The notes beneath the pieces were generated by a model. It had not been told where the DNA came from and did not search any database. It saw only the letters and a list, made by a program, of their open reading frames with translations. From NCBI GenBank assembly GCA_020205615.1, contig CM035156.1, positions 16,333,128-16,397,127 on the forward strand: a DNA stretch of 64,000 nt. Direction: 5' to 3'. The DNA comes from Panax quinquefolius (lineage: Eukaryota > Streptophyta > Magnoliopsida > Apiales > Araliaceae). Position 1 is the first letter of the stretch, and the number at the start of each line of letters is the position of its first letter. Position numbers and translations under genes: made by a program. This document shows positions 23,641 through 36,693 of the stretch, piece after piece.

Positions 23641-25150
23641 AATGGAGTAAATGAAACCGTGGGAGATGCATGTATTTTACCAACGAGGAGAACGTCTGCA
23701 ACAGTGGCAATGTACCTCCCATGAATAACATCAACGAAAGCGAGATGATGAACGAGGGATGTTTAGAAGCGTTTTGCGATTCATATGCAAAAATCGAGAC
23801 GAGGAGACTCGTGTTCAAAATACTGAGGAGGAAATGATAGCAATTCAATTTGGTGGTCACAACCAAGCGATTCAAAGAGTTGGGACCACTGAGTGCAGGG
23901 AAAGCGGATCCGATTAAGGCGGAGGCGTGGGTCAAACAAATTACCAAGATATTCGATGTCTTGGGATGCACGGAGGACGAAAGTTCCATTCGCTACTTTT
24001 TATGTTCGTAACGAGGCGGACATTCTGGTGGAAATCAGGCGTACCCATCCAACCTTTCGGCAAAGATGTCGTGGGAGACGTTTGAAAATGATTCAATGAC
24101 AAGTACTTCCCACGAAAGTATTCGTCGTATGAAGGAAGTGGAGTTTATTAGATGGAGCGAGAATAACACGACGGTGTCCCAAAGACGAAGCGAAGTTCGC
24201 GGAGTTATCCGAGTTCAGACCTCATTTGGTGGAGAATGAGGAACGTATGACGCGATGTTTACGAGAGGTTTGAAACCCAAGATACGTCGTCGATATCTCA
24301 TTTCTCATAAATTTTCTCTCTATTCGAGATGTTGTCAGCAGGGGCTCGGTTGTTAGAAGCGAGATAACGAGTACGTTCAACCGAGGGACCATAACTTTGG
24401 ATCATACCAAGATAGCGATCATCGAATAACGATAACCAAATGGAGAAAGAAGAATACTGGACAAAGCGGTAACCACTCTGGTGGTAATCGTGGCCATGAA
24501 AATAGAAGAAGCGAGTGGGAGGAGATTTAAAAGAGGAGATTCAACAACGGCCAGAGTGTGAAGAGGCGTCAACGCCAAAGAAAGAATTCTAGTTCCAGGG
24601 AGGAGAACGACCACCGGTCGTATGTTACAAATCTTGGAAAAGAGGACATATCATTGGCCCCACGCGGTTTAAGGTATGCTATAATTGTGGAAAAGAAGGA
24701 CATATCGCTTTCGAGATTATGCGGTATCGAAACCCGATCCAATGGAATGGTGACTCAAAAGGATGTCCCGAAAAAGTCAAAGTCAACGATTCCTGGAAGA
24801 GCGTTTGTCGTGACCGTCAAAAATGCGAGAAACCGAACGAAGTTAGCACGGGTTAGTTAATTATAAATTCTTGCGAAGTTTATACCTTACTAGAATCTGG
24901 GTTCTACCCATTCTTTTATCTCTTCTTTTACTTGCTTCAACGTTTGAACTTGACTACGGAGAAATTAGACTTTGACTTTATTTATGGAGAATCCGTTAGG
25001 AGAAACTTTCATTACATCCGTTGTTTAGAAATCTTGCTTGATTCAGTTGGCACTATCACATTACCCGTTAACCTTATTTCTATAGAGATATTTTCTTTTG
25101 ATGTGATTTTAAGGTTAACTACTCATCATGCCGCCAAAATTGATTACTTT
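23641..25150 (+). pseudogene. Gypsy gag and protease remnants
   Basis: Translation in shifting frames gives the gag region (KAEAWVKQITKIFDVLGC near 23920-23970), one recognisable CCHC knuckle (CYNCGKEGHIAFE, about 24674-24715) with a more degraded one before it (about 24624-24660), and a protease relic near 24885-24925. The protease DSG motif is disturbed by an extra base but the THSF part is recognisable. Frames change every 100-250 bases. Non-functional. Confidence 0.8.
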
Positions 25151-25326
25151 AAATAAGGTTGTTAGTTTTCATATTCCTAAGCAACTCATTATTCAATTCA
25201 AGCAATCAAACCATTGTTGTTAAACATTTTCATGTCAAGCCATGAAGTCATTCGTTTATTACGGATGTCAAGTTTTCTTAGTCCATGTTATGGATTTGAA
25301 TAAAGACACGTCAGATTTGAATAATA

Positions 25327-26510
25327 TTCCTGTTGTTATTGATTTTTCCTGACGTATTTCCTGAAGAATTTCTTGGTTTACTCCCAAAGACTGATATTAA
25401 ATTTTATATCGACTTTGAACTCGGTACAAAACTCATTTCTAAAATCTCATATCGAATGGCTCTATTGAACTTCGAGAGTTAAAAATTCAACTATAAATTT
25501 GGTACACGAGCTTTTATCCGGTGACTTCTTTTGTGGAATGCACCGCCGACTCTCCGTAGGGACACCATATTCGTCTATAGTAAACCGATAGGTGTCATTG
25601 TAACGTGTTATCCAAGGTTGGGATATGAGTCACGATTGAGAACAACCTAAGTCGGTAATCGAAAATACGTAGCTTTCTAGGCTTAGTTGGTTATTATCGC
25701 AGATTCGTTGAAGGATATTCTCGAATCGCTATTCCATTAACGCAATTGACTCGTAGAGATACAAAATTCGAATGGAGCAAAGAATGTGGGAAGAGCTTGA
25801 AGAACTCAAGAGGAGACTCATTTCAAAGACATGTTACGACCACGCCATCCTGGAAAAGCGAACGTGGTAGGCGGCGTGTTGAAGCGGAAGATCGTATACA
25901 AGCATCTGAGTATGATATTGTCAAAGACTCATTTCAGTATAATTTACAAATAATAGAGATGGAGATGAAAACTCTAGTTACCCACGTGATGATATACGAG
26001 TATAATCGACTTTAATCGATAAAGTTAAAGTTGTTGAAGCTACACACCGGGCGATGAATTTGAAGAAGGAGGTGCAAGAAGTTATTATTTCAAAAGCGAG
26101 AATCGGTGAGGTGAGGAAAGCTCAAACCTTCGATTTATTAATCCATTTGAAATTCTCGATAGAATAGGAACTGTGGCCTATAGACTCGTTTTACCGCTAT
26201 GTATGACGCGTGTTCATAACGTTTTTCACGTATCGATGTTACGTAAATATGTGGATGACCCGAACCACGTCATTGAGTTAGAACCGGACGAGATAGCCGA
26301 AGACTTAACGTACGAGGAGGTACTTGTCAAGATCTTGGATATGAAGGAGTATGTCCTACGCGTAAAGGTCATACCCCAAGTTAAAGTTTTGTGAAAAAAC
26401 CATGCTATTGAGGAAATGACCTGGGAGTTGGAAACGAAAATGAAAGCGAGGTATTCTCATCTTTTGAAACACCAGTATGATCACGTCCAATTTCGAGGGC
26501 GAAATTTCAT
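25327..26510 (+). pseudogene. Gypsy pol remnant: RT start, RNase H start, integrase tail, chromodomain
   Basis: The RT entry region is recognisable near 25345-25490 (DVFPEE-like in A-II copy). RT palm motifs are absent. At about 25655-25800 the connection region appears (LVGYYRRFVEGYSRIAIPL). From about 26120 to 26490 there is the integrase C-terminal part (VAYRLVLPLCMTRVHNVFHV, KYVDDPNHVIEL) and a chromodomain-like end (KVLW/F..HAIEEMTWELE ... RYSHLL). The 73-codon frame 26173-26394 covers most of it. Joined pieces suggest internal deletion; the same junctions occur at 34171-35360. Confidence 0.8.
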
Positions 26511-26522
26511 AAGGAGGGAGGT

Positions 26523-29292
26523 CAGTAAGACCGAAATTTTTAAATAAAAGGAATTTCCTTTATTTATTATTTTGAAATAGTAAGGGTGGATTTGATTAAT
26601 GTGGATAGTTATGGGTAAAATACGCAAATATTTCCGAATAAGCAAGTGGTTATAAAATATTCATTTGGTCGTGGAATATTCATAAATGCTTCGGGAATAT
26701 TAAATGCACGACGCGTAGTCTTTGTGGGTTCCATAACGGAAAGCGATTGGATGAAGAAAACGACAAATATAAGTTGTTTATAAATAATGGCGTAGTTATT
26801 ACTGAATTATCTACTGTTGGAATACCCGGTGGTTAAAACACACTAATCTGGCGTTGTTGAACAATATATTACGATATTGCACCAATTATTGATTCTTACG
26901 TAAAAGGCACTTTACTCAATAATTATTACGATAATTATTGTCCCATATTTTATTTTATTGATTCAATAATTGTTGCGTTGATATTTTATATTACCGTTGT
27001 TTCATAAATTATCATTACACAAGATTTTTTTTATTATCGAAGCAATAATTCATATTATCTGAATAATATTATTAGATAACATTATTGGCAATGTCTAGAA
27101 AGTTACATCTAAGGAGAGGTTTGGTCACCTAATTGCGTCTTTAGTAGAGAGAGATCCTTATTGAAAGCCCTCTTTCTTTGAACCTGCACAGGTTGTCGAT
27201 ATTGTGATTCTGTAATATTATTTGTGAATAATTAATTATTGATTCATATGATGAGAAAATATTGATTTTATGTGGATATAGATGGAGAAAATTTTAAAAT
27301 GACAATTGTTAAAAATTAATATTTTATCTTTTTCGATAAAATAATTCATTTAAATATATTATTTTAATAATATATTAACGGTGATATTTTTACAATGAAT
27401 GTGGGATATATGAGTATATGAGGAGGAAGAGTATTTTTGTTGCATTAAATAATTAACACATGTTTTGTGTGTCGATGGACCCCATTTCTTGTAAAATTTG
27501 ATTATAAATTTGTAAAATCACCTGTTTGTGAATTTTGGTCAATTTCTGTTTGGAATTTGGAAAAACTTTCTTCTGTAAAGTTGTAGAGAATTGAATTTCC
27601 TATAAAAATACGCGAGATTCGAATTTTCTGATAAAAGGGCTATTTATTATGAATTATTGAAGTTTCGGAGTTCCGAAATAATTGATTTTTGGGAGTTTTA
27701 ATTAATTATTTTAAGAAAAACGTTTTTGGTAAGTTTGTGAACCTCATTTAACATGTGCTATGGCTGAAATCAGAGTTCAAAGGTGGGCTAAGGAATTTTG
27801 TTTATAAATAATATTATTATATTCAATTTTCTCCTTTGGTTGTTACAAAGATTTTTCATAAATAGGGTCTTGGGTTAGAATTGAAAATCACACGAAATCA
27901 AGTTTTCTCTCTATATTATCGGCGTATTCTTGTGAGTATTTTGAGTATACTTTGAGTATTGCTATATGGTGCAAGTTCAAGTCATAGCCTTATATCCTGT
28001 TTCAACCAAATCTTGTCTTTTCGAGGTAAGGGATGTTATTTTCTTCTCAAATGATATTATTTCTTCAATATCATTATCTTTGAAATATTGGTTGGAACTT
28101 TTTATCAAATTTGGAACTTTTTTATGTATCGGTTACTTATTCATGAGTTACTATTCACGATTCTTATTCAAGGTCTTATTCACGATTCTTATTCACATGA
28201 GTACTATTAACGTAAGCGTGAAGATGTTTTTGTGGAATTTCTATCTTTTGGTGTCTGATTCTTATTCACGTATCTGACACTTATTCACGAATCTGACTTA
28301 TTCATAGAAAAATAAAATTTTTTCTTTTTGTCCAAAATATCTATTCGGATACTAGCTTTGATTGTATCCATGTTTTGATCATTCTTGAATTTTACACCAC
28401 TTTGTGATTATTTTTGAGGTATTTTTTGGACATGGATAAAACAAAGTACTGAATCCTTAATCCTTAATCCTTGTCATTTTGTTTCACTTTGGATTCGTTT
28501 CTTTAAAAATATTTTTCATCATCTTCGCTTTTAAATGATGATATTATGGAATATCTTTGGCTTTAGTGCAAAAATGAATGATTTCTTGATGAATATCTTT
28601 GGCCCGTGAGTCAAAGATGAACATGTGTTGAGATGAACATGATCGATCGATTAATATCTTTTGGCCGTAGTGCAGATGAGCAGTGTTTAGATGAACATAC
28701 GATGATGAATATCTTTGGCTGTAGTGGTGCAGAAGATGAATATTTGATTCGGATATATATTGATTGATGTTACGAGGGATAAAATATCGACGATGAACTT
28801 TTAAATTCATATATAGAAGATAGTAGTTTGCATTCTCTACTTAACTCTTCTAATGAATTGTTGTTTCACCGTAGTTGTTGATTTAAAATTTGTTGTCTAT
28901 TGTATTCTATTAGATTTTTCCTGTTGAAGACTAACGATAATTTGTTGTATATTATCTTAGTCATAATATTCTTTACCGCTAGTTGAGCTCACCCTTTTCC
29001 TTGTTGTTCCATTTTTTTCCTCGGGAGGCGAGAATGTAGCGCGAGTCTTAGTGGGGGTATGGAATGAAGGTTCTAGAGAGAGTTGTTTAGTAGTCCTCAC
29101 CCTTTTTGTAAAATAATGTATCAATAATTATGATGGGGATTTATTTGCGTGTGGATATTGTCTAGATGGCAATATCTATATTTAAACTCACAGTTTATAT
29201 GTTGTAATAATAAAGTTGTAGTTATTTCTATACCATGTATTTGGCGACTCAGAATAGGTTGGATGGAATGGACCTATTTTGGGGGCGTCACA
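26523..29292 (+). repeat. Family A 3' LTR, about 2.77 kb
   Basis: Follows the purine tract AAGGAGGGAGG; the usual TGTAAGACC start reads CAGTAAGACC here. Ends GGGGGCGTCACA at 29292. A TATA-like box (CATAAATAGGG) lies near 27858-27868, and a TCGAGGTAAGGGATGTTATT phrase, common to all copies, near 28020-28040. The LTR carries two low-order arrays: TTATTCACG(A/T) units (about 28135-28310) and units with ATCTTTGGC...AGTGCAAAGATGAA (about 28550-28745). Confidence 0.87.
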
Positions 29293-29882
29293 ATAGTCTT
29301 CAACAATGTTAAACTAATAAAATACAATAGACAACCAGTTTAACTGCAGCGGAATATGCAATCCATTAAAAGAGTCAAGTAGAAAATAAAGTCTATTATC
29401 TTTTAGGTTTTAAAAGGTTTTCATCAATTTTATCACTAAGACTCGGGTTTAATGAATAAACCACAATATCTAATCATCCCTATACCACGGTCAAGGATTT
29501 TCATCAAATTATCAATGGTCATGATTATACTTTAGAATCACCCCCAGTCATAATCATACCAAAACTATCCATCAATGCATTACTGAATAATTGAGGACTT
29601 TTTGTCACATCATTTATATCAAGCCATGATTATACCGAATGAATGATCCTGGTCATAATCATACTAAGTTCATCTATGCACGTAAGCCAAAGATAACATA
29701 ATATAACATGAGGATGATGACAATGACATAATAATTCAATAAAACAAGTTCACGAATTAATTTATTCAGAACTAATAACGTCCAAATTGTCAACACGATT
29801 TCTTTGTAGAGTAAAATTCAAGAATGCTCGTAAAAATATTTTCATTAAAATCTTTGGATCAAGCGCAAATATCAAGGATATT

Positions 29883-32609
29883 TGTAAGACCCCGAAATTT
29901 TTTAAAAAGGAATTTCCTTTATTTATTATTTTGAAATAGTAAGGGTTGATTTGATTAATGTGGATAGTTAAGGGTTAAATACGCAAATATTTCAAAATAA
30001 GCAAGTGGTTATAAAATATTTATTATCGTCGAGGAATATTCGTTTGGTCGTGGAATATTCGTAATGCGTCAGGGAATATTAAATGCGACCATAGCAAGAC
30101 CATGTGTGGGCCCATAACGAGCGATTGGATGAAGAAAACGACAAATATAAGTTGGTTAAAAATAATAACGAGCGTGGTTATTCTGCTTAACACTTATTGG
30201 AATACCCGTTAGTTAAAACACACTAATACGCGTTGTTGAGCAAGAAGAGCACCGGTATTGCACCAATTATTGATTCTTACGTGAAGAAGGCACTACTCAA
30301 TAATGGTTACGATAATTATTGCTTCGATATTTTATTGAGTTAATAATTCTTTCGTTGATATTTTATATTCTTTGTTGTTTGAATAATTGTCATTACACGT
30401 ATTTTTTTCATTATCGAAGCAATAATTCATATTATCCTAAATAATATTATTAGATAACATTATTGGCAATGTCTAGAAAGTTACATCTAAGGAGAGGTTT
30501 GGTCACCTAATTGCGCGCCCGCCAAGAAGAAGAAATTCTTATTGGAAAGCCCCTCTTTCCTGGAAGCTGCACGGTTGTCGATATTGTGATTACGTAATAT
30601 TATTTATGAATAATTAATTATTGATTTATATGATGAGGAAAATATTGATTTTATGTGGATATAGATGGAGAAAATTTATAAAAATGACAATTGTTGAAAA
30701 TTAATATTTTATCTTTTTCGATAAAATAATTCATTTAAATATATTATTTTAATAATATATTAACGGTGATATTTTTACAACGAATGTGGGATATATGAGT
30801 ATCTGAGGAGGAAGAGTATTTTGTTGCAATAAATATTTAAAACATGTTAAACATGTCGGTTGGACCCCATTTATTGATCGAAATTTGATTATAATTTGTA
30901 AAATCGCCCGCTTTATGGATTTCGGTCAATTTCTGTTTGAATTTAGAAAAACTTTCTTCTGGAAAGTTGTAGAGAATTAATTTCCTATAAAAACTCATGA
31001 GATTCAATTTTTCTGATGAAAGGGCTATTTATTATGAATTATTGAAGTTCGAAGCTCAAAATAATTGATTTTTGTAAGTTTTAATTATTTATTTTATGAA
31101 AACGTTTTTATCATTTCTTTCTAGAAGGTTGGCATGTGGGAAATGTTGGGATCTGATTTCCAAAGAGGCGTAGGAAATTTATTAATAATAATATATTTTA
31201 TTATATTTTCTCTTTTGGTGTTACTAAGCGTTTTCCTATAAATAGGGTCTTGGGTTAGAATTGAAAATCACACCGTAAATCGAAGTTTTCTCTCTATATT
31301 ATCGGCGTATTCTTGTGAGTATTTTGAGTATACTTTGAGTATTGCTATACTCTGATGCAAGTCCAAGTCATAGCTTTATATCCTGTTTTTAAATTTAAAG
31401 TCTTGATCTTTCGAGGTAAGGGATATTTTTTTTTTCGTAATGATATTATTTCTTCAATATCATTATCTTTGAAATGTTGATCTAAAGTTTTTATCAAATT
31501 TGGAACTTTTCATGTCGGGGTTACTATTCATGAGTTCTTATTCACGAAGTACTATTCACGAAAGCGTGAAGATGTTTTGTGGAATTTCTATCTTTTGGTG
31601 TCAGATTCTTATTCACGTATACTGCCTTATTCACGATATCTGACACTATTCACCGAAAAAAAAATTTTTCCTTTTGTCCAAAATATCTATTACGGATACT
31701 AGCTTTGATTGTATCCATGTTTTGATCATTCTTGAATTTTACACCACTACGATTATTTTTGAGGTATTTTTGACGTGGATAAAACCAAGTACGAATCCTT
31801 AATCCTTAATCCTTGTCATTTTGTTTCACCGGATTCGTTTCTTTAAAAAAAAAATATTTTCATCATCCTCGGTCTTAAATGATGATATTATGGAATATCT
31901 TTGGCTTTTGTAGTGCAAAGATGAATGATTTCTTAAGAATATCTTTGGCACAGTAGTGCAAAAGATGAAAGATTCTGAAGAATATCTTTGGCCGTAGGTC
32001 AGAAGATGAGCAGTGTTTAAATGAACATGACTAATCGATGAATATCTTTGGCATTGTAGTGCAAAAGATGAATATTTGATTCCGATGTATATTGATTGAT
32101 GTTACGGGATAAAAGATAGAGCGATGAACTTTTAAATTCATACATAGAAGATAGTAGTTTGCATTCTCTACTTAACTCTTCTAATGAATTATTATTTCAT
32201 TGCGAATATTGATTTAAAATTTGTTGTCTATTGTAATCTATTATATTTTCCCCTGTTGAAGACTAACGATAATTTGTTGTATATTATCTTAGTCATAATA
32301 TTCTTTATCGAGCTAGTTGAGCTCACCCTTTTCCTTTTGTTCCATTTTTCTCGGGAGGCGAGAATATAAGCGAAGACGAAGTGGGTATGGAATGAAGGTT
32401 TTAGAAAGGATTGTTTAGTAGTCTTCACCATTTTGTAAAATAATGTATCAATAAATGTGATGAGGATTTATTTGAGTATAGATATTATGTAAGATAATAT
32501 TTGTATTCAAACTCACGATTTCTTGTTGTAATAATAAAGTTGTAGTTGTTTTGCACCATGTATTGACAACTCGTAATAGGTGATGTATACCTATTTTGGG
32601 GGCGTCACA
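29883..32609 (+). mobile_element. Solo LTR of family A, 2,727 bp, with ATATT duplication
   Basis: Begins TGTAAGACCCCG at 29883 and ends GGGGGCGTCACA at 32609. The flanks are ATATT at 29878-29882 and ATATT at 32610-32614, an exact 5-bp duplication. Removing the LTR and one ATATT restores a continuous family B LTR sequence (compare about 58115-58155). No internal region is present, so it arose by LTR-LTR recombination after insertion. A TATA box (CTATAAATAGGG) is near 31236-31247. Confidence 0.95.
31885..32075. repeat. Low-order array inside the family A solo LTR
   Basis: About four units of 35-65 bp built on GAATATCTTTGGC then GTAGTGCAAAGATGAA. The same array with different unit number is at 28550-28745, 37315-37400 and, in reverse, about 245-400. 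Confidence 0.8.
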
Positions 32610-33339
32610 ATATTCCACTAAATTCATGGAGTATAAAGTCAAAATTTTAACCAAATGAGTATAATAATGAATGAAATAACAAAAGAAATCACCATGCATG
32701 CGATGATTTTGATGTATGCAAAGTTATTCCAACAGTAATACTAAATACGAGAATAATAAAAAGCGGAACCGTGTCCCGTGTAAAACACACGACATGGATA
32801 TTCCAATAGAATAATAAAGACGTAATAATAAAAAGGCGGAACCCGAATCCGTTGTAAAACACACATATGTGAGGATATTCTAATAGAATAATAAAAGACG
32901 AGAATAATAAAGATTTTAACCGGTCCCAAGTAAAAGCCTGAAACATGGATGTTCCAACGGAATAATAAAATAATAGAAGAATGTCACCAAGTATAGGTAA
33001 AATCAGCGTATCTGAGTTATTCCAATGAGAATAATAAGCGAATGGAATAACAACAGTTCTCTTCATGAATAAGAAAGAATAACACCCCTTACGAAAGTAC
33101 AACAAATAATATTCCCTACCTTAGAAGAAGAGTGAATATTGAAAAAGTGAAGTAGCAAAATACTTTTCTTCCTTCTCTCTATTGTTTCTCTCTCTAGAGT
33201 TTCAATGAATTCGTAAGAAATAATGAAGGAATGAGTTTTCTATTTATAGAAAAACTGAAGGTGGCTCTTGGTCTTAACGAAGGGTCAAAATGACTCTTGG
33301 TAATATTGAAGAGACAACTACTATTTGCGAAGGGGTAAT

Positions 33340-34167
33340 TGTAAGACCCCGGCTTTTTTAAATAAAGATGAATTTTCTATAAATATTATTTTTGAATATT
33401 ATGGAATAAATTTGATATAATGTTATAGTTGTGGGTAATATTTATAAATTTTGCAAAAGTAAGCAAGTTGTTATAAAATATTAGTTTGGTGGGGAATATT
33501 CTTTTTGTCGGGGAATATTCGTGACGACTTTCGAATCATTGGTGGACCCCATTAACGGAAGTATTATCGTAGTTAAAACGACAAAATTATTTTTCTATAA
33601 AATAACAAATGAGGTGTTACTGTTAAAACTGCTTAACTACCCGGTGGTAAAAGTACAAAGAATATGGCATTGGTTGCGTAAGTAGCACACGGTATTGATT
33701 ATTGATCTTTACGTGAGAAGTCACTTAGCTATACTCAATTATTACTACGATGAATTGTTGCATCATATCTCTTATATTATTGATTCAATTATTGTCACAT
33801 TATCATCATATAATATGTTATATTATTAATTGAGACGACAAGTTATAAATGATTAATAATTGTTGAAAGATTAAAAATGTGTTGATTAAAAATAAAATGA
33901 TTTGTGGTAATATTTATTCAATCCTTGATGTATATAAAGAGTCCATTATGAGACGTTTGTGGTAAGTTTGATTATTTTATGGGGGGCATATGTATGTCAT
34001 CATCTAAGAGTCTCTTCGCTCGATAGTAATTACCTTTGAATAATAATTACCTACCACAATATAAGTAATTACCTTCGTCAATAGTAATTACCTTTGTGAA
34101 TAGTAATTACCTTCATCAATAGTATTTACCTTCGTCAATAGTAATTACCTTCTTCAATAGTAGTTGT
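33340..34167 (+). mobile_element. Family B LTR, first 830 bp, truncated
   Basis: Starts TGTAAGACCCCGGC at 33340 and matches 56519-57300 (ATAAAGATGAATTTTCTATAAATATT and following). It ends in the TAATTACC array and is joined at about 34168 to family A pol sequence. The rest of the LTR is missing. Confidence 0.83.
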
Positions 34168-34168
34168 C
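34025..34168. repeat. TAATTACCTT minisatellite in family B LTR
   Basis: About seven units near 20 bp of the form ATAGTAATTACCTTCGTCA with small changes. Fewer units occur at 57218-57300. A related reversed end (CAACTACTATT) is seen at 33315-33325. Confidence 0.88.
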
Positions 34169-34170
34169 CC

Positions 34171-35373
34171 TTGAATAATATTCCTGTTGTTATTGATTTT
34201 TCCTGACGTATTTCCTGAAGAATTCATTGGCTTACTCCTAAAGCCTGATATTAAATTTTGTATCGACTTTGAACCCGGTACAAAACTCATTTCTATAATC
34301 TCATATCGAATAGCTCTATTGAACTTGAGAGTTAAAAATTCAACTATAAAATTTGGTACCGAGCCTTTATCCGGTGACTTCCTTTGTGGAATGCACCAAA
34401 AGCGAACTCTCCGTAGGGGACACCATATTCGTGCGATATAAGTAAAGCGATAGGTGTCATTGTAACGTGCTATCCAAAGTTGGGATATGAGTCACAGTTG
34501 AGAACAACCTAAGTCGGTAATCCAAATACGTAGCTTTCTAGGCTTAGTTGGTTATTATCGGAGATTCGTTGAAGGATATTCTCGATTCGCTATTCCATTA
34601 ACGTAGCTGACTTGTAGAGATACAAAATTCGAATGGAGCAAGGAATGTGGGAAGAGATTCGAAGAACTCAAGAGGAGACTCATTTCAAAGACATGTTACG
34701 ACCACCCATCCTGGAAAAGCGAACGTGGTAGGCGGCGTGTTGAGTAGAAGATCGTATACAAATCTGAGTAAGATATTGTCAAAGACTCATTTCGTATAAT
34801 TTACAAATAATAGAGATGGAGATGAAAACTCTAGGTACCCACGTGATGATATCTGAGTATAATCGACTTTAATCGAAAAAATTAAAGTTGCTTCAAGCTA
34901 CACACCGGTGATGAATTTGAAGAAGGAGGTCTGAGTTGTTATTTCAAAAGCAAGAATCGGTGAGGTGAGGAAAGCTCAAACCTTCGATTTATTAATCCAT
35001 TTAAAATTCTCGATCGAATAGGAACTGTGGCTATAGACTTGTTTTATCGCTTAAGTATGACGTGTTCATAACATTTTTCACGTATCGATGTTACGTAAAT
35101 ATGTGACGACCGAACCACGTCGTTTGAGTTAGAACCGGACGAGATAGCCAGAAGACTTAACGTCTGAGAGAGGTACTGTCAAGATCTTGGATAGGAAAGA
35201 ACATGTCCTATGTCTGGGGTTATACCACAAGTTAAAGTTTTGTGGAGAAACCATGCTATCGAGGAAATGACCTAGGAGTTGGAAACGGAAATGAAAGCGA
35301 GGTATTCTCATCTTTTCGAAACACCAGGTACGTACGTCAATTTCGATGACGAAATTTCATAAGGAGGAGAGGT
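34171..35373 (+). pseudogene. Gypsy pol remnant, same structure as at 25327-26510
   Basis: RT entry region (PDVFPEEFIG, about 34197-34226; PDIKFCIDFEPGTKLIS, about 34247-34297), then directly the RNase H entry (SFLGLVGYYRRF-like, about 34535-34570), then the integrase tail and chromodomain-like end (about 34970-35335; VIPQVKVLWRNHAIEEMT). Polypurine tract AAGGAGGAGAGG at 35361-35372. No catalytic RT or integrase core. Confidence 0.8.
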
Positions 35374-36653
35374 TGTAAGACCCCAAATTATTAATAAACG
35401 AAATTTATTTTTCTCTATTTATTATTTTGAAATAGTAAGGGTTGATTTGATTAATATGGATAGTTATGGGTAAAATACGCAAATATTTCGAACAAGCAAG
35501 TTGTTATAAAATATTCATTATTGTCGGGAAATATTCGTTTGGTCGTGGAATATTCAAATCTTTGTCGGGGAATATTAAATGCATGACGTAAGCGATCTTT
35601 AATGGGCCCCATAACGGAAAACGATTGGATGATGAAAGCGAGAAATATAAGTTGTTTATAAATAACGCAGTAGTAGTTGTTACCATTAATCTTGTTGGAA
35701 TACCCGATGGTTAAAACACATTAATACGGCGTTGTTGAAGATGATACGGTATTGCACCAATTATTGATTCTTACGTGAAGGCACTTACTCAATAATTGTT
35801 ACAGTAATTCTTGCTCGATTATTTTATTTTATTGATTCAATAATTCTTTGCGTTGATATTTTATATTACCGTTGTTTCAATAAATTGTCATTACACAAGA
35901 TTTTCCATTATCGAGACAATAATTCATATTATCCTAATAATATTATTGGATAACATTATTGGCAATGTCTAGAAAGTTACGTCAAGGAGAGGTTTGGTCA
36001 CCTAATTGCGGCGTCGAAGAGAGAGATCCTTGTTGGAAAGCCCTCTTTCCTAGAGCGGCACGGTCAGCTGCAATCATTGTTATTCTGTAATATTATTTGT
36101 GAATAATTAATTATTGATTTATATGATGAGAAAATATTGATATAGATGGAGAAAATTTTTAATGTGACAATTGTTAAAAATTAATATTTTATCTTTTCTC
36201 GATAAAATAATTCATTTAAATATATTATTTTAATAATATATTAATCTGTGATATTTTATAATGAATGTGGGATATATGAGTATATGAGGATGAAGAGTAT
36301 TTTTGTGGCATTAAATGTTTAACACATATTTTGTGTGTTGGTGGACACAATTATTATTAATAGAAATTTGATTATAGCCTTTAAATCGCTTGGTTTGTGG
36401 ATTTCGATCAATTTCTGCTTTGGAATTTGGAAAAACTTTCTTCCGCAAAGTTGTAGAGAATTGAATTTCCTATAACAAGTTGCGAGATTCGAATTTTACG
36501 ACAAAAAGGGCTATTTATTATGAATTATTGAAGTTCAAAGCTCCAAAATAATTAATTTTGAAGTTTTAAATATTTTTTTACAAAAACGTTTTTTTGCATG
36601 TGTGAGGCATGTGTTCAATTCTTTGAATTTCAGATTCAAAGGTCTGCGTGAGG

Positions 36654-36693
<40 letters not shown>

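Larger units (their letters stand above)
23067..29292 (+). mobile_element. Family A Del/Tekay-like gypsy element, internally deleted
   Basis: The order is the end of the 5' LTR (23067-about 23431), PBS (23435-23445), decayed gag and protease, RT and integrase remnants, polypurine tract (about 26511-26522) and 3' LTR (about 26523-29292). The integrase end with a chromodomain-like tail and the long LTRs place it with Del/Tekay chromoviruses. RT core, most of RNase H and the integrase catalytic core are missing, and no frame is intact. It interrupts the reversed family B LTR that resumes at 29293. Confidence 0.85.
29293..33339 (-). mobile_element. Family B LTR segment, reverse strand, split by a solo LTR
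   Basis: 29293-29882 and 32615-33339 form one segment that matches the family B LTRs at 56519-61555 in reverse, for example TTTAACATTGTTGAAGACTA and ATGGAGTATAGAAGTCAAAGTTTTAACCA-type phrases. Both ends are missing: the left is cut by the family A element at 29292, the right meets a forward family B LTR at 33340. It contains the reversed 60-bp minisatellite (about 32745-33020). Confidence 0.82.
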
